From assembly GCA_013203905.1 (NCBI GenBank), contig JABMPC010000013.1, positions 1 to 60,596 of the forward strand: a DNA stretch of 60,596 nt. Reading direction: 5' to 3'. Every line of letters begins with the position of its first letter. Position 1 is the first letter of the stretch. The position numbers were made by a program, and so were the translations under genes. Under the pieces are notes generated by a model. That model made no database searches. It saw only the letters and a program-made list of their open reading frames with translations, and had not been told where the DNA came from. Positions 26,902 to 39,284 of this stretch are shown in pieces. Origin of the DNA: Chlorobium sp. (lineage in GTDB: Bacteria > Bacteroidota > Chlorobiia > Chlorobiales > Chlorobiaceae).

Positions 26902-27686
26902 GGGTAGAACCAGACGATGCGGCCATTGAGGGGTTGTACCATTCCGGCTGGCAGTTCCGGCCGTTTTCCCTGTTCAATGGATGCCGCAAGTGCGGCTTTG
27001 TCTTTTCCGGGAGAAAAGAATACAACGGTTTCTGCATGGTTCAGTACAGTTAGGGAGAGCGTCAGCCGCATGACTTTTGGTTCCGTGTCGGGCGCTTTGA
27101 CGGCCTGTACCCATTGTTCTGTTTCATTGAGTGCGGCGGTATTGTCGGGAAACAGCGAGGCGGTATGCCCGTCGGGTCCGAGGCCGAGGATAATCAGGTC
27201 GAAAGCGGGGTAGCGGCTTTCTGAGTCTGTTCTGTCGTTGATGAAGACTTTCCTGAGTTCCGCCTCATAGGCCTTGGCGCCAGCTTCTGGCGGAGTGCTT
27301 TCCCCGTGCATTCTGAACATGGTGAGCTCTTCGGGGCTTTTGCCGCAGAACAGCTCTTCGGCTGCCATTCGATAGTTGCTTCGTGCGTCATCCGGCGGGA
27401 CACATCGTTCATCACCCCAGAAAAAGAGGCACTGCCTCCATGGCAGCGATACTCTGGCTTCTTCATGCAGCGCCCCTGCTGGCAGGGGGAGGTTGAGGCG
27501 GGTAAAGAGGTCGGGTGGCACTCCTTCGGAAATCATCCGGTAGAGCGGCCGGGGAGAGCTGCCGCCAGCGAGGGCGATGGTGCAGCGGCCCCGCAGGGCA
27601 ACGACTTTCCATATGCTTTGAATAATCAGTGCTGCGGCCCGCTGCGTGAGTTTCGCTTCGGTTTCGCTGGTATGCCGTGGTTCCAT
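26850..27686 (-). CDS. pgl: 6-phosphogluconolactonase (DevB type)
   Basis: 278 residues, the NagB-related lactonase family. Motifs: [38 protein letters not shown], and [19 protein letters not shown] (the [14 protein letters not shown] signature with the catalytic His). It hydrolyses 6-phosphogluconolactone between the Zwf and Gnd steps. It is on the opposite strand, and its last 17 codons lie inside the end of zwf. The convergent, antisense-overlapping layout is unusual for three consecutive pathway enzymes. Confidence 0.93.
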   Translation of the reverse strand: MEPRHTSETEAKLTQRAAALIIQSIWKVVALRGRCTIALAGGSSPRPLYRMISEGVPPDLFTRLNLPLPAGALHEEARVSLPWRQCLFFWGDERCVPPDDARSNYRMAAEELFCGKSPEELTMFRMHGESTPPEAGAKAYEAELRKVFINDRTDSESRYPAFDLIILGLGPDGHTASLFPDNTAALNETEQWVQAVKAPDTEPKVMRLTLSLTVLNHAETVVFFSPGKDKAALAASIEQGKRPELPAGMVQPLNGRIVWFYPHPFIQSADSGPLEWGG

Positions 27687-27814
27687 GGCTGCTCTGTTTG
27701 GTCGTGTGGCGTTTTTTGTTCAGAGCAATATAGCGAACCGCGGGAGAGGGATGAAAGAGGGGGCTTTGCTTCCGCCAGGGTGGTTTGGGTATTTTAGCAC
27801 TAAAAATAGTTCTT

Positions 27815-28465
27815 ATGCCTCTTGATGATGGATACGGCGTTCTTTCCGGCACTCTGGAAAGCTGGTATTGCGACCATGAAGGGAGTGATGGGACATATTA
27901 TCACTGTACTCTGCGGGTGAAGGTCCGCGGAAGGCAGTATCGATGTCCTGTTGACCTCGACAGCAAGCAGCTTTCTGACGGCTTGCAGTGGCGTGTGGTG
28001 GATCCCGTCCCCTCTTTGCCGCTGCGTCTTCGTCATCTTTCGGACGGGTGGCATTTTCTTGAGTCACGCCCCGGAAGCGGTGCGCTTGATTATTATCGAA
28101 GCTCGGAGCTTCAGCCTTCAAGAGAGTGTGTTGCGGCTGCGGTTGGCGAAGCTGCAGATGCCTCTCTTGATCCCCAGGAGCGTTGCCCGCCTTGGAAATC
28201 GGGAAACGGGACTGAAGCATTCAGAGATCTTGACCGGCTTCTGCTCCAATGCGAACGGATTATGGTGTTCGGTGAGCCGTTTCGCACTGGCAGAGGGGTG
28301 CATAATATCCACCAGAACCAGGGGGACCCGCTACGGAGCAGATGGCGGGCGGAAAACGGGCCATGGCAGGATGGCGCCGTTCTGGTAATAAGGGGTAATG
28401 GCAGTATTGCCGCGTTTTTATGTAAATTCAAGACACAGCATTTCTTTCCGCCGGTCTCTGCCTGA
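27815..28465 (+). CDS. DUF2278 family protein (YukJ-like)
   Basis: 216 residues from ATG 27815; an earlier start at 27785 adds ten residues not typical of the family. The N-terminus PLDDGYGVLSGTLESWYCDH is the DUF2278 opening, and the C-terminal signature RGVHNIHQNQGDPL followed by WRAENGPWQDGAVLV is strongly conserved in YukJ-like proteins. Function is not established. It starts 128 bp from pgl in a divergent arrangement and precedes an unknown membrane protein by 23 bp. Confidence 0.85.
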   Translation: MPLDDGYGVLSGTLESWYCDHEGSDGTYYHCTLRVKVRGRQYRCPVDLDSKQLSDGLQWRVVDPVPSLPLRLRHLSDGWHFLESRPGSGALDYYRSSELQPSRECVAAAVGEAADASLDPQERCPPWKSGNGTEAFRDLDRLLLQCERIMVFGEPFRTGRGVHNIHQNQGDPLRSRWRAENGPWQDGAVLVIRGNGSIAAFLCKFKTQHFFPPVSA

Positions 28466-28488
28466 AGCGATTCATAACAGGATGCACT

Positions 28489-29103
28489 ATGAGGGTTCGG
28501 GTGAAAAAAAGGATACTTGAGCGCTACGAACGGAGCGATGATGGCCGTGTGTGTATAGATGTTGCCGCCAGGCGGGTTGAGGACCTCTATGAGGATTTTG
28601 ACAAGACAGCTCCATACCACAGGAAAGACCTTGATGCGGATCTTGCCGACTATCTCGTTGATTGCGCCGGTGAAATCGGGGGGGATGATTTTCTCATTCG
28701 TTTTACTTTGGAACGCCTCCTTTCCGAGGATCTGGTGCGCCGCATCCGTAGTAGCGTGAAGGGTTTTTTTCTCTATCGCCGGGAGCTTGAGCAGGCTTCG
28801 GTTCGCACAATGCTTAGAGCTTCAATTGGTATGCTTGTGGCGGGTGTTCTGCTCCTTGGCCTATCGCTCTGGCTGCCTGGCAGGTTTGACTTTACGGGCG
28901 ATGTGGGTGCTTTCCCCGGCGGGATTCTGGTTGAGGGGATCACCATTGCTGCCTGGGTGGCCATCTGGGAGTCGCTCGTCAGATTTCTTCTCACCTGGCC
29001 TCCGCAGATCCGCCGGATCCGTCTCTATGGAAGGATTGCTGCCGCAACGGTTCTTGTGAGGCATTATGAGGGTGGTGGGCAGGAGAAAAAAGTCCTATAT
29101 TAA
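28489..29103 (+). CDS. hypothetical membrane protein, 204 aa
   Basis: The N-terminal 100 residues are polar and highly charged (KKRILERYERSDDG; DKTAPYHRKDLDADLAD), and probably form a cytoplasmic domain. Two hydrophobic helices follow (about residues 107-127 and 142-165), with a G/F-rich loop between them, then a basic tail. I do not recognise the family. It follows the DUF2278 gene after 23 bp and precedes the L,D-transpeptidase genes on the same strand. Confidence 0.6.
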   Translation: MRVRVKKRILERYERSDDGRVCIDVAARRVEDLYEDFDKTAPYHRKDLDADLADYLVDCAGEIGGDDFLIRFTLERLLSEDLVRRIRSSVKGFFLYRRELEQASVRTMLRASIGMLVAGVLLLGLSLWLPGRFDFTGDVGAFPGGILVEGITIAAWVAIWESLVRFLLTWPPQIRRIRLYGRIAAATVLVRHYEGGGQEKKVLY

Positions 29104-29218
29104 ATATTGATTATGACTGCGCGGCTTCTGGCCGTGCTCTGCACCATGATGTTTCCCGTGCCTTGGCCATGAGTGGCTCTGGCTGATTCCGATGACCATA
29201 AATTTTGTTTCTGTGCGT

Positions 29219-29890
29219 ATGAACCATCTGCTGTTATCTGCTTTCCTCTTGATTTTTCTGGCGTTGCCTCTCAATGCAGGCGCGGTTGCTCCTCAAGGAA
29301 GTGCCGCCAATACTGCACTCATCACTCTTCTCAATACCCCCGGCATCAAGGGTGCCATTCACCCCAAAGTTCTCCGCAAGGCGCTTGAGGGCTATTATGC
29401 ACTGCTGGAGCAGGGTAGGCTTGCCAGGGAGGGGATTCTGACGGTCATCGACTTCAACCGCCCTTCTGTTGACCGCCGGATATTTGTTCTTGACATTGAA
29501 CAGGGACGACTGCTTCATTCGGGTCTGGTTGCCCATGGCATGGGCAGTGGTGAGGGGATGGCCGAGCGCTTTTCCAATATTCCCGGTTCCCATCAGAGCA
29601 GCCTCGGGTTCTTTTCGACAGGGGCGACCTACCAGGGAGCTCACGGGTATTCTCTTCGCCTTGAAGGGCTGGAGCCCGGCCTCAATGACAATGCTGCCAT
29701 GAGAAGCATTGTTATCCACGGGGCGAAGTATGTATCGGACGACTTTATCAGAAAGCATGGCAGGCTAGGCCGGAGCCACGGATGTCCGGCACTTTCGTTC
29801 AGCAGTTTTCAGCAGGTGATTGATCTCATCAAGGGGGGAAGCTGTCTGTTCATCTATCAGGATGCTCTTGATGGTAATCAGGTCTCATAA
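29219..29890 (+). CDS. murein L,D-transpeptidase catalytic domain family protein
   Basis: 223 residues from ATG 29219, which gives a classic signal peptide (MNHLLLSAFLLIFLALPLNA); 29192 is a possible longer start. The catalytic region contains VIHGAKYVSDDFIRKHGRLG followed by RSHGCPALS, with the His and the catalytic Cys of the YkuD_2 (pfam13645-type) group. It should act in the periplasm on peptidoglycan. The next gene is also an L,D-transpeptidase, so the two may work on the same wall. Confidence 0.88.
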   Translation: MNHLLLSAFLLIFLALPLNAGAVAPQGSAANTALITLLNTPGIKGAIHPKVLRKALEGYYALLEQGRLAREGILTVIDFNRPSVDRRIFVLDIEQGRLLHSGLVAHGMGSGEGMAERFSNIPGSHQSSLGFFSTGATYQGAHGYSLRLEGLEPGLNDNAAMRSIVIHGAKYVSDDFIRKHGRLGRSHGCPALSFSSFQQVIDLIKGGSCLFIYQDALDGNQVS

Positions 29891-29899
29891 TCCGCTTTC

Positions 29900-31552
29900 A
29901 TGGTTTTCTTTCTTCTCTTTTTCCTGGCGTTCAGCCCTGCGGCTCCCCGCGGGGAGGAGCCGTCGACGACCCTTGTCAAAGAGGATTCTGTCGCTGCTTT
30001 CATTCAGAGCCGCTTTGCCTGTCTTCTTGGTCTGGACAGTGATTCCGGACGCAAAGAGCGGCGCGCTGCAACCAGGCAGCTTGCCCTGTGGTATGCGGCA
30101 CGGGGATACCGTCCGGTATGGACCAGTCAGCCTCTTCGTGTTGAGCTTCTCTCTGCGGTGAACAGTGCTGCTGATGAGGGTCTGCTTCCTGCTGACTACC
30201 ATCGTGCTGATATAGAGCAGTATCTGCAGCATCCGCCCATCGGCATAGGGGATCAGGCTCGTTGTGATATTCTGTTGACCGATGCGATGCTTTCTCTGGC
30301 CACCCATCTCCGTTACGGGAAGGTTGATCCTGAGCGGCTTGATCCAAACTGGAATCTGACGGACCCGAAACGCCTTGCTGAGATGCAGTTTCAGCTGCAG
30401 AATGCATTGGCATCAGGCAGCATCCAGACAGCCCTGCAGGAGATGCGGCCGAGATATTTTAAGTATGGGCTACTCAGAGAGGCTCTTGCCCGTTACCGCC
30501 AAATAGAGCAGGCTGGAGGGTGGCCTGTGGTACCGGGCGGGCAGGCAATCAGGCCGGCAGAGAGTGACCCCCGTGTTCCTCTTATTCGCAGGCGCCTCAG
30601 TGTGACCGGTGATTTCGCGGGGAGGAGTGAGGAATCCTCAATGGTTCTCGATAGCGAGCTTTCAGCAGCGATCCGGAATTTTCAAATGCGCCACGCTCTT
30701 TCGGCGGACGGTGTGGTTGGCCGTGCCACGCTTGCAGCCATGAATGTGACTGCCAGTGAACGGGTGCAGCAGCTCAGGGTCAATCTTGAGCGGTACAGGT
30801 GGTTTGTCGGAAAGCTTGAGCCGACCTTCGTTCTGGTCAATATTGCCGGTTTCAGCCTCCAGTATGTGCATGAGGGTTCGTTGCGCTGGGGCACGCGGGT
30901 GATTGTAGGCAAACCCTATCGCAAAACTCCGGTGTTCAAGGCAGACATACACTCTGTTCTCTTTAACCCCCGATGGGTTGTTCCTCCTACCATTCTTGCC
31001 GAAGATGCACTTCCTGCAATCCGGAAAGATCCGGGATATCTCAGTCGCAAACAGCTGCAGGTTATCGACAGCAAGGGGCGTGTCATCGACCCTTCTTCAG
31101 TCAGGTGGAGCGCTATGGGCGCATCCGCTTTCCCCTACCGACTGCAGCAGAGGGCTGGAGATTATGGCGCTTTGGGGCGGATCAAGTTTGTAATGCCGAA
31201 CCGCCATATCGTCTATCTCCATGATACGCCGACGAAAGATCTTTTCGAGAAAAGCAGCAGAACCTTCAGTTCGGGGTGCATCCGTGTTGAAAATCCGGCA
31301 CGCCTCGCCGAACTGTTACTTGACGACAGTCTGAAATGGAACGGGGCAGCTATCAGGTTGGCCATCGGGACGGAGAAGACTCGCGCTGTACCTCTTCGGC
31401 GGCGGGTTCCTGTATTTATTCTCTATCTCACAGCTGTTGCAGAACGAGAGCGGATTTTCTTTCTTGAGGATGTTTATCATCGTGACGCGGCTGTGCTGAA
31501 GGCCCTGAATACGCCTACCCAAACCCTGACAATGGAGAGCTGCGGCTTTTGA
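29900..31552 (+). CDS. L,D-transpeptidase, YcbB/LdtD type
   Basis: 550 residues, close to E. coli YcbB in plan. Signal peptide at the N-terminus (MVFFLLFFLAFSPAAPRGEE). A scaffold domain follows (ATRQLALWYAARGYRPVWTS), then a peptidoglycan-binding domain (AIRNFQMRHALSADGVVGRA, about residues 255-290), and the YkuD catalytic domain: LFNPRWVVPPTILAEDALPA, YLHDTPTKDLFEKSSRTFSS and the catalytic Cys in SGCIRVENP. Such enzymes form 3-3 crosslinks in peptidoglycan. It lies 9 bp after the smaller transpeptidase; probable operon. Confidence 0.9.
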   Translation: MVFFLLFFLAFSPAAPRGEEPSTTLVKEDSVAAFIQSRFACLLGLDSDSGRKERRAATRQLALWYAARGYRPVWTSQPLRVELLSAVNSAADEGLLPADYHRADIEQYLQHPPIGIGDQARCDILLTDAMLSLATHLRYGKVDPERLDPNWNLTDPKRLAEMQFQLQNALASGSIQTALQEMRPRYFKYGLLREALARYRQIEQAGGWPVVPGGQAIRPAESDPRVPLIRRRLSVTGDFAGRSEESSMVLDSELSAAIRNFQMRHALSADGVVGRATLAAMNVTASERVQQLRVNLERYRWFVGKLEPTFVLVNIAGFSLQYVHEGSLRWGTRVIVGKPYRKTPVFKADIHSVLFNPRWVVPPTILAEDALPAIRKDPGYLSRKQLQVIDSKGRVIDPSSVRWSAMGASAFPYRLQQRAGDYGALGRIKFVMPNRHIVYLHDTPTKDLFEKSSRTFSSGCIRVENPARLAELLLDDSLKWNGAAIRLAIGTEKTRAVPLRRRVPVFILYLTAVAERERIFFLEDVYHRDAAVLKALNTPTQTLTMESCGF

Positions 31553-31556
31553 CGCT

Positions 31557-32027
31557 ATGGCATTTCAAGTTGAAATTACTGTGGAAAAGAAGTTTTCGAC
31601 CGCTGCTTCCGTGGAGCGGGTGTACACGCTGCTTGCAGATGTGCCGCGCTCGGCATCTCATTTTCCCAAGGTGGAAAAGTTCGTCGATCTCGGTGGTAAC
31701 GCATACCGCTGGGAGATGGAGAAAATTGGTATTGGCGGCCATACGCTCCATGAAACCGTGTATGCCTGCCTCTATACTGCTGACCCCAAAACCCATGCCA
31801 TTTCCTGGACTCCGGTTGCAGGTGTGGGTAACGGACTTGTGGAGGGGGGATGGAGCATGGCCCTGAAGGGGGAGGAGACCGTCGTCACTCTTCATACCAA
31901 AGGGATTCTGACTGTCGACCTCCCCTCATTTCTTCAGTTTCTCCTCTCTCCTCTCGTTGTCATGGAGTTCAATCTCATGATTGAGCAGTACCTGCAGAAT
32001 CTCGCCGCCACCCTCAACGCAGAGTGA
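31557..32027 (+). CDS. SRPBCC family protein
   Basis: 156 residues, no signal peptide. The START/polyketide-cyclase-like fold is suggested by the N-terminal strand VEITVEKKFSTAASVERVYTLLADV with the amphipathic helix after it (PRSASHFPKVEKF) and the long C-terminal helix (SPLVVMEFNLMIEQYLQNLA). Members bind hydrophobic ligands in a central cavity. The ligand is unknown. Four bases separate it from the preceding transpeptidase gene, so it is the last gene of that operon; it converges on metH. Confidence 0.75.
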   Translation: MAFQVEITVEKKFSTAASVERVYTLLADVPRSASHFPKVEKFVDLGGNAYRWEMEKIGIGGHTLHETVYACLYTADPKTHAISWTPVAGVGNGLVEGGWSMALKGEETVVTLHTKGILTVDLPSFLQFLLSPLVVMEFNLMIEQYLQNLAATLNAE

Positions 32028-32053
32028 GGGTGGTCAGGGCCGGGCACTGATTC

Positions 32054-35728
<3,675 letters not shown>

Positions 35729-35818
35729 GGGTTGGTCGTGGTCCGGTGTTGATAAAAAGGAATATACGGATTAGAGGGCAATTCCCTTCCGCGTATGGAG
35801 GTGAAGGTTGTTCAAGTG

Positions 35819-36481
35819 TTATCGGGGAGAATGGTTGACAAGCCAGGAGCGGATGGCCGTGACCCCTTCGCCTGAAATTTGGTGCGCTACCGGATATTCA
35901 TGGTAGGTGAGGTCGTTTGTGTGTTGCTCAAGCCAGAGTTTGGCCTCCCTTCCTTTTTCGATCGGGAGGATGTCGTCGTATATGCCATGGAGGACGAGGA
36001 ATGGTATTGTTTTGAGGAGTTCCGGGGAGGCGATTGCCGGCATGGCCGATTCGGGGAGCTGGCCTGAGAGGGCTATGACTCCGTGCAGCAGGTCGGGCCG
36101 GGTGAGGGCTGTCATGTAGCTCATGATGGCGCCCTGGCTGAAGCCCAGGAGAAAGACTTTCCCTTCGGGAGGGCGGAACGAGAAAATCACCTCTTCAAGA
36201 TAGGTGACGCACTTTTTGAGGGCCTCTTTGACTGCATCTGGATCGACACTGATGCCTGTTGGGGTGAAGCCGATGGGAAACCATCCGTACATTTCATGAT
36301 CGAGCTGCAGGGGGGCGCGGGGGCTGGTGTAGCTGCATTCGGGCAGGAGCTCGGGAGCCAGCTGGATGAGGTCTTTTTCATTGCTGCCGTAGCCGTGGAG
36401 CATGACGATGAGGTGGCTTTCCCCATTTCCAGGGGGGCGTAGTTCAAGTGAAGTGAGGCTTCGCTGTTGTCTTTCAAGCAT
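35819..36481 (-). CDS. carboxylesterase/phospholipase family alpha/beta hydrolase
   Basis: 220 residues, the YpfH/phospholipase-carboxylesterase type. Oxyanion region LIVMLHGYGSNEKDLIQLA, nucleophile elbow GFSQGA (Ser about 116), acid in LHGIYDDILPIEKG, and His in YPVAHQISGEGV. No signal peptide, so cytoplasmic. Natural substrate unknown; related enzymes cleave short-chain esters or acylated lipids. It is 90 bp upstream of metH on the same strand and 11 bp downstream of mnmA. Confidence 0.88.
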   Translation of the reverse strand: MLERQQRSLTSLELRPPGNGESHLIVMLHGYGSNEKDLIQLAPELLPECSYTSPRAPLQLDHEMYGWFPIGFTPTGISVDPDAVKEALKKCVTYLEEVIFSFRPPEGKVFLLGFSQGAIMSYMTALTRPDLLHGVIALSGQLPESAMPAIASPELLKTIPFLVLHGIYDDILPIEKGREAKLWLEQHTNDLTYHEYPVAHQISGEGVTAIRSWLVNHSPR

Positions 36482-36492
36482 AATTTTTTCTG

Positions 36493-37566
36493 TCAGTGGG
36501 TTGTTTCCGTGATGAAGCCCCCTCCGAGCACTTCGTCATCGTCATAGATGACAGCGGCCTGTCCTGCGGTGAGGGCGCTTTTGGGCGAGTGGAAGGAAAT
36601 TGTGGCGCGGCCCTCTTCAAGAGGAGTGACGAGGCAGGGTGTCTGGGTGTCGCGGTAGCGGATTCTGGCTGTCGCCTCAAAGGATTTTGTGGGCGGATCA
36701 ATTCCAATCCAGTTCATGCCGGATGCAGTCAGCTCCCGGCTAAGCAGATCGGTTTTTTTCCCGGTATGAATGCGGTTGTGTACAGGGTCAATGTTGGTGA
36801 CATAGATCGGTTCACCTGTTGAGGCTCCAAGCCCTCGGCGTTGCCCTATGGTGTAGAATGGATAGCCCCTGTGGCGGCCAATCACTTTTCCGGATGCATC
36901 AATCAGCTCTCCCCCGCAAACCCTGTTGGCAAGGCCGGGGATTGCCTGTTCAAGATAGCGGCAGTAATCGTCGCCGGGAACAAAGCAGATCTCCTGACTC
37001 TCTTTCTTTTCGGCTGCGGGGACTCCGTATGAACGGGCGAGTTCACGGACTTCGGTTTTTCTGAGAGGGCCGAGCGGAAGAATGGTTTTTGAAAGTTCCT
37101 CCTGCTGGAGCATCCAGAGAAAATAGCTCTGGTCTTTTTTTTCGTCCCTCCCTTTATGCAATCGGTAGCGGCCGTCAAGAAATGAAGCTGATGCATAGTG
37201 CCCGGTGGCGACAAGGTCGGCATTGAGCATATCGGCGGCTTCAAGCAGCCCTGCCCATTTGATTTTTTTGTTGCAGACGATGCAGGGGTTCGGAGTTCTT
37301 GCCGCAAGATATTCTTCCTGAAAATAGCCGATGACATTCTCTCGGAACCTCATGCTGAGGTTGAGGGTGTAGACGGGGATACGGAACTCTTCCCGGTTGC
37401 TGATGATGAGGGGGGAGGGTTGCAGTGTGGGGTTGCTTTCGGGTGAGTCGAGCACCCTGATGTTCAGCCCTATCACACGGTATCCTTCACTCACAAGCAT
37501 GCAGGCGGCGACGGCGGAGTCGACGCCGCCGGAAATGCCTACCAGAACGGTTGTCTCTTGTTTCAT
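36493..37566 (-). CDS. mnmA: tRNA-specific 2-thiouridylase MnmA
   Basis: 357 residues. The ATP-pyrophosphatase P-loop is GISGGVDSAVAACML; the catalytic cysteines are in TPNPCIVCNKKIKW and KKESQEICFVPGDDYCRYLE; the GDYxxAxxxxxTIGQRRGLG core and the C-terminal barrel are present. It thiolates U34 of tRNA-Lys, -Glu and -Gln in the cytoplasm, with sulfur relayed from a cysteine desulfurase. The start overlaps nothing; the ETF-QO gene ends 5 bp upstream on the same strand. Confidence 0.95.
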   Translation of the reverse strand: MKQETTVLVGISGGVDSAVAACMLVSEGYRVIGLNIRVLDSPESNPTLQPSPLIISNREEFRIPVYTLNLSMRFRENVIGYFQEEYLAARTPNPCIVCNKKIKWAGLLEAADMLNADLVATGHYASASFLDGRYRLHKGRDEKKDQSYFLWMLQQEELSKTILPLGPLRKTEVRELARSYGVPAAEKKESQEICFVPGDDYCRYLEQAIPGLANRVCGGELIDASGKVIGRHRGYPFYTIGQRRGLGASTGEPIYVTNIDPVHNRIHTGKKTDLLSRELTASGMNWIGIDPPTKSFEATARIRYRDTQTPCLVTPLEEGRATISFHSPKSALTAGQAAVIYDDDEVLGGGFITETTH

Positions 37567-37571
37567 CGGTT

Positions 37572-39245
37572 TCAGCTGAGTTTGTACCCGGGGCCGCCTC
37601 CCCCTTCAGGGGGCGTCCATGTAATGACCCCGTAGGGATCTGCGCTTTCACAGGTTTTGCAGTGCAGGCAGTTTGATGCGTTGATCTTTAGAGCCGGCAC
37701 CGGCTCCAGCGTCAGTTCATAGACTCCGGCCGGGCAGAAGTGTTGGCAGGGGTTCCCATACTCCGTCTGGCACCTGTCAAGGCATACCGTGGCAATGTTC
37801 TCCGGGCTGATGCGAAGATGGCAGGGCTGATTCTCCTCATGCATGGTGCCGGAGCGGTAGAGCGTGTCGGATTTACTGAAAGTGGTTTTGCCGTCGGGGA
37901 GGTGCTTTTCTTTTGCTTTCAGGAGAGCTTTGAGATCTTTTCGGGCTCTCTGGGACGGCTGCTGAACGCTGTTTCCTGATGTGGCTACGGCAGTAATTCC
38001 CGGCAGGGCGAGTGTGAGGCCGGTCTGGAGAAGGCCGTGATAGAGCCCTTTTGTAAAGGCTTTGCGGTAGTTGCCTGAAGCGTGGAGCTCTTCATACGCC
38101 CATGAGTTTCTGAACCGTTCCTGGTAGCTGTTCAGCTGGTCGGCGGAAAAGTTGTCATGAATGAGGGCTTCGAGAATGGTTTCGGCTGCCAGAACGCCTG
38201 ATTTCATGGCGAGGTGTATTCCTTTAAGGCGCTGCATGTTGAGCATTCCGGCGGATTCGCCGGTGAGGAGAAAGCCGGGGCCGCTGATGCGCCCCATTGC
38301 TTCAAAGCCGTTCGAGGTAATGGTTTTTGTTCCGGCTTCCACCATGCTGCCCCCTTTAAGGATTGTGGCAATGAAGGGGTGCTGTTTGAAGAGCTGAAGG
38401 TTGAGGTGGGGGTCGGCAACAGGGGCTTCGGGCTCAACAGTAGTGACGAAGCCGATGGACAGTTCAGTTTCGGAGAGGGCGTAAAGCCAGCCGCCACCAT
38501 AGCGGTTGGAGGGGAGAGGGTAGCCGAATGCATGGTGCGTCTGGCCGGCCGGCACTTTTCCTTCAGGGATCCGCCAGACCTCTTTGACACCGGTCTCATA
38601 GTTTCGCCGCATTCCCTCTCCGAGCAACCCGAACTCTTTCTGGAGCCGGGTTCCGAGTGATCCTCCCGCACCTTCGCCAATGATGGCGATACGGGTTTTC
38701 AAAAACATGCCCGGCTGGTGGTCAGGTTTTGGCTGGCCGTTCCGGTCAACTCCTTTTTCATCGGTCAGTATGCCTTCAAGCCGTCCGTTTTCAGCTACAA
38801 TGCCTGTTGCTGCGGTTTCAGGGAAGAATTCGATGCCCTCTTCTTCTGCTTTTTTTGCCATCCATTCCCCTATGGCGCTAAGGCTGCAGATGGTGCTGCC
38901 GCTGTTGCTGAATGCTGCCGGCACTGCGGGAAAGGCGAGATGACGGGTTCTGGTGAGATACCAGAGGTGCTCGTCCTTGACCGGTATTCCTGCGGGGAAT
39001 CCTTCACTCTGCCATTCGGGAAGGAATTCAGGGAGCACCCTGGTCTCAAGCAGGGCTCCTGATAGAAGGTGTGCCCCGGCATAGCGCCCCTTGTCAATGA
39101 TTGCGATGGATGGTTCCAACGGCTTCGGGGAGCTCTCGTTATGTTTTTTCAGCAACCGGCTGAGATGGATGGCCGAGGCGAGGTTTGCGGGACCTGCGCC
39201 GACAAAGAGAATGTCGAATTCAAGTGATTCGCGTTCCTGATGCAC
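37572..39245 (-). CDS. electron-transfer flavoprotein:quinone oxidoreductase (ETF-QO)
   Basis: 557 residues, full length. N-terminal FAD fold: FDILFVGAGPANLASAIHLS, with SGALLE typical of ETF-QO. The geranylgeranyl-reductase-like quinone domain and the membrane-associated helix (GLYHGLLQTGLTLALPG) follow. The C-terminus has the 4Fe-4S cysteines (CQTEYGNPCQHFCPAGVYEL; NCLHCKTCESADPYGVITW). The enzyme takes electrons from ETF to the quinone pool. No etfA/etfB genes are in the window. It is placed immediately upstream of mnmA. Confidence 0.93.
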   Translation of the reverse strand: MHQERESLEFDILFVGAGPANLASAIHLSRLLKKHNESSPKPLEPSIAIIDKGRYAGAHLLSGALLETRVLPEFLPEWQSEGFPAGIPVKDEHLWYLTRTRHLAFPAVPAAFSNSGSTICSLSAIGEWMAKKAEEEGIEFFPETAATGIVAENGRLEGILTDEKGVDRNGQPKPDHQPGMFLKTRIAIIGEGAGGSLGTRLQKEFGLLGEGMRRNYETGVKEVWRIPEGKVPAGQTHHAFGYPLPSNRYGGGWLYALSETELSIGFVTTVEPEAPVADPHLNLQLFKQHPFIATILKGGSMVEAGTKTITSNGFEAMGRISGPGFLLTGESAGMLNMQRLKGIHLAMKSGVLAAETILEALIHDNFSADQLNSYQERFRNSWAYEELHASGNYRKAFTKGLYHGLLQTGLTLALPGITAVATSGNSVQQPSQRARKDLKALLKAKEKHLPDGKTTFSKSDTLYRSGTMHEENQPCHLRISPENIATVCLDRCQTEYGNPCQHFCPAGVYELTLEPVPALKINASNCLHCKTCESADPYGVITWTPPEGGGGPGYKLS

Positions 39246-39284
39246 GGGCAGTAGGTGTTGAATGGTGACGGAGGCGTTGCTGTT

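Noticed and set aside
35729-35818. Cobalamin riboswitch upstream of metH
   Set aside because: The 90-bp gap is too short and lacks the B12-box.
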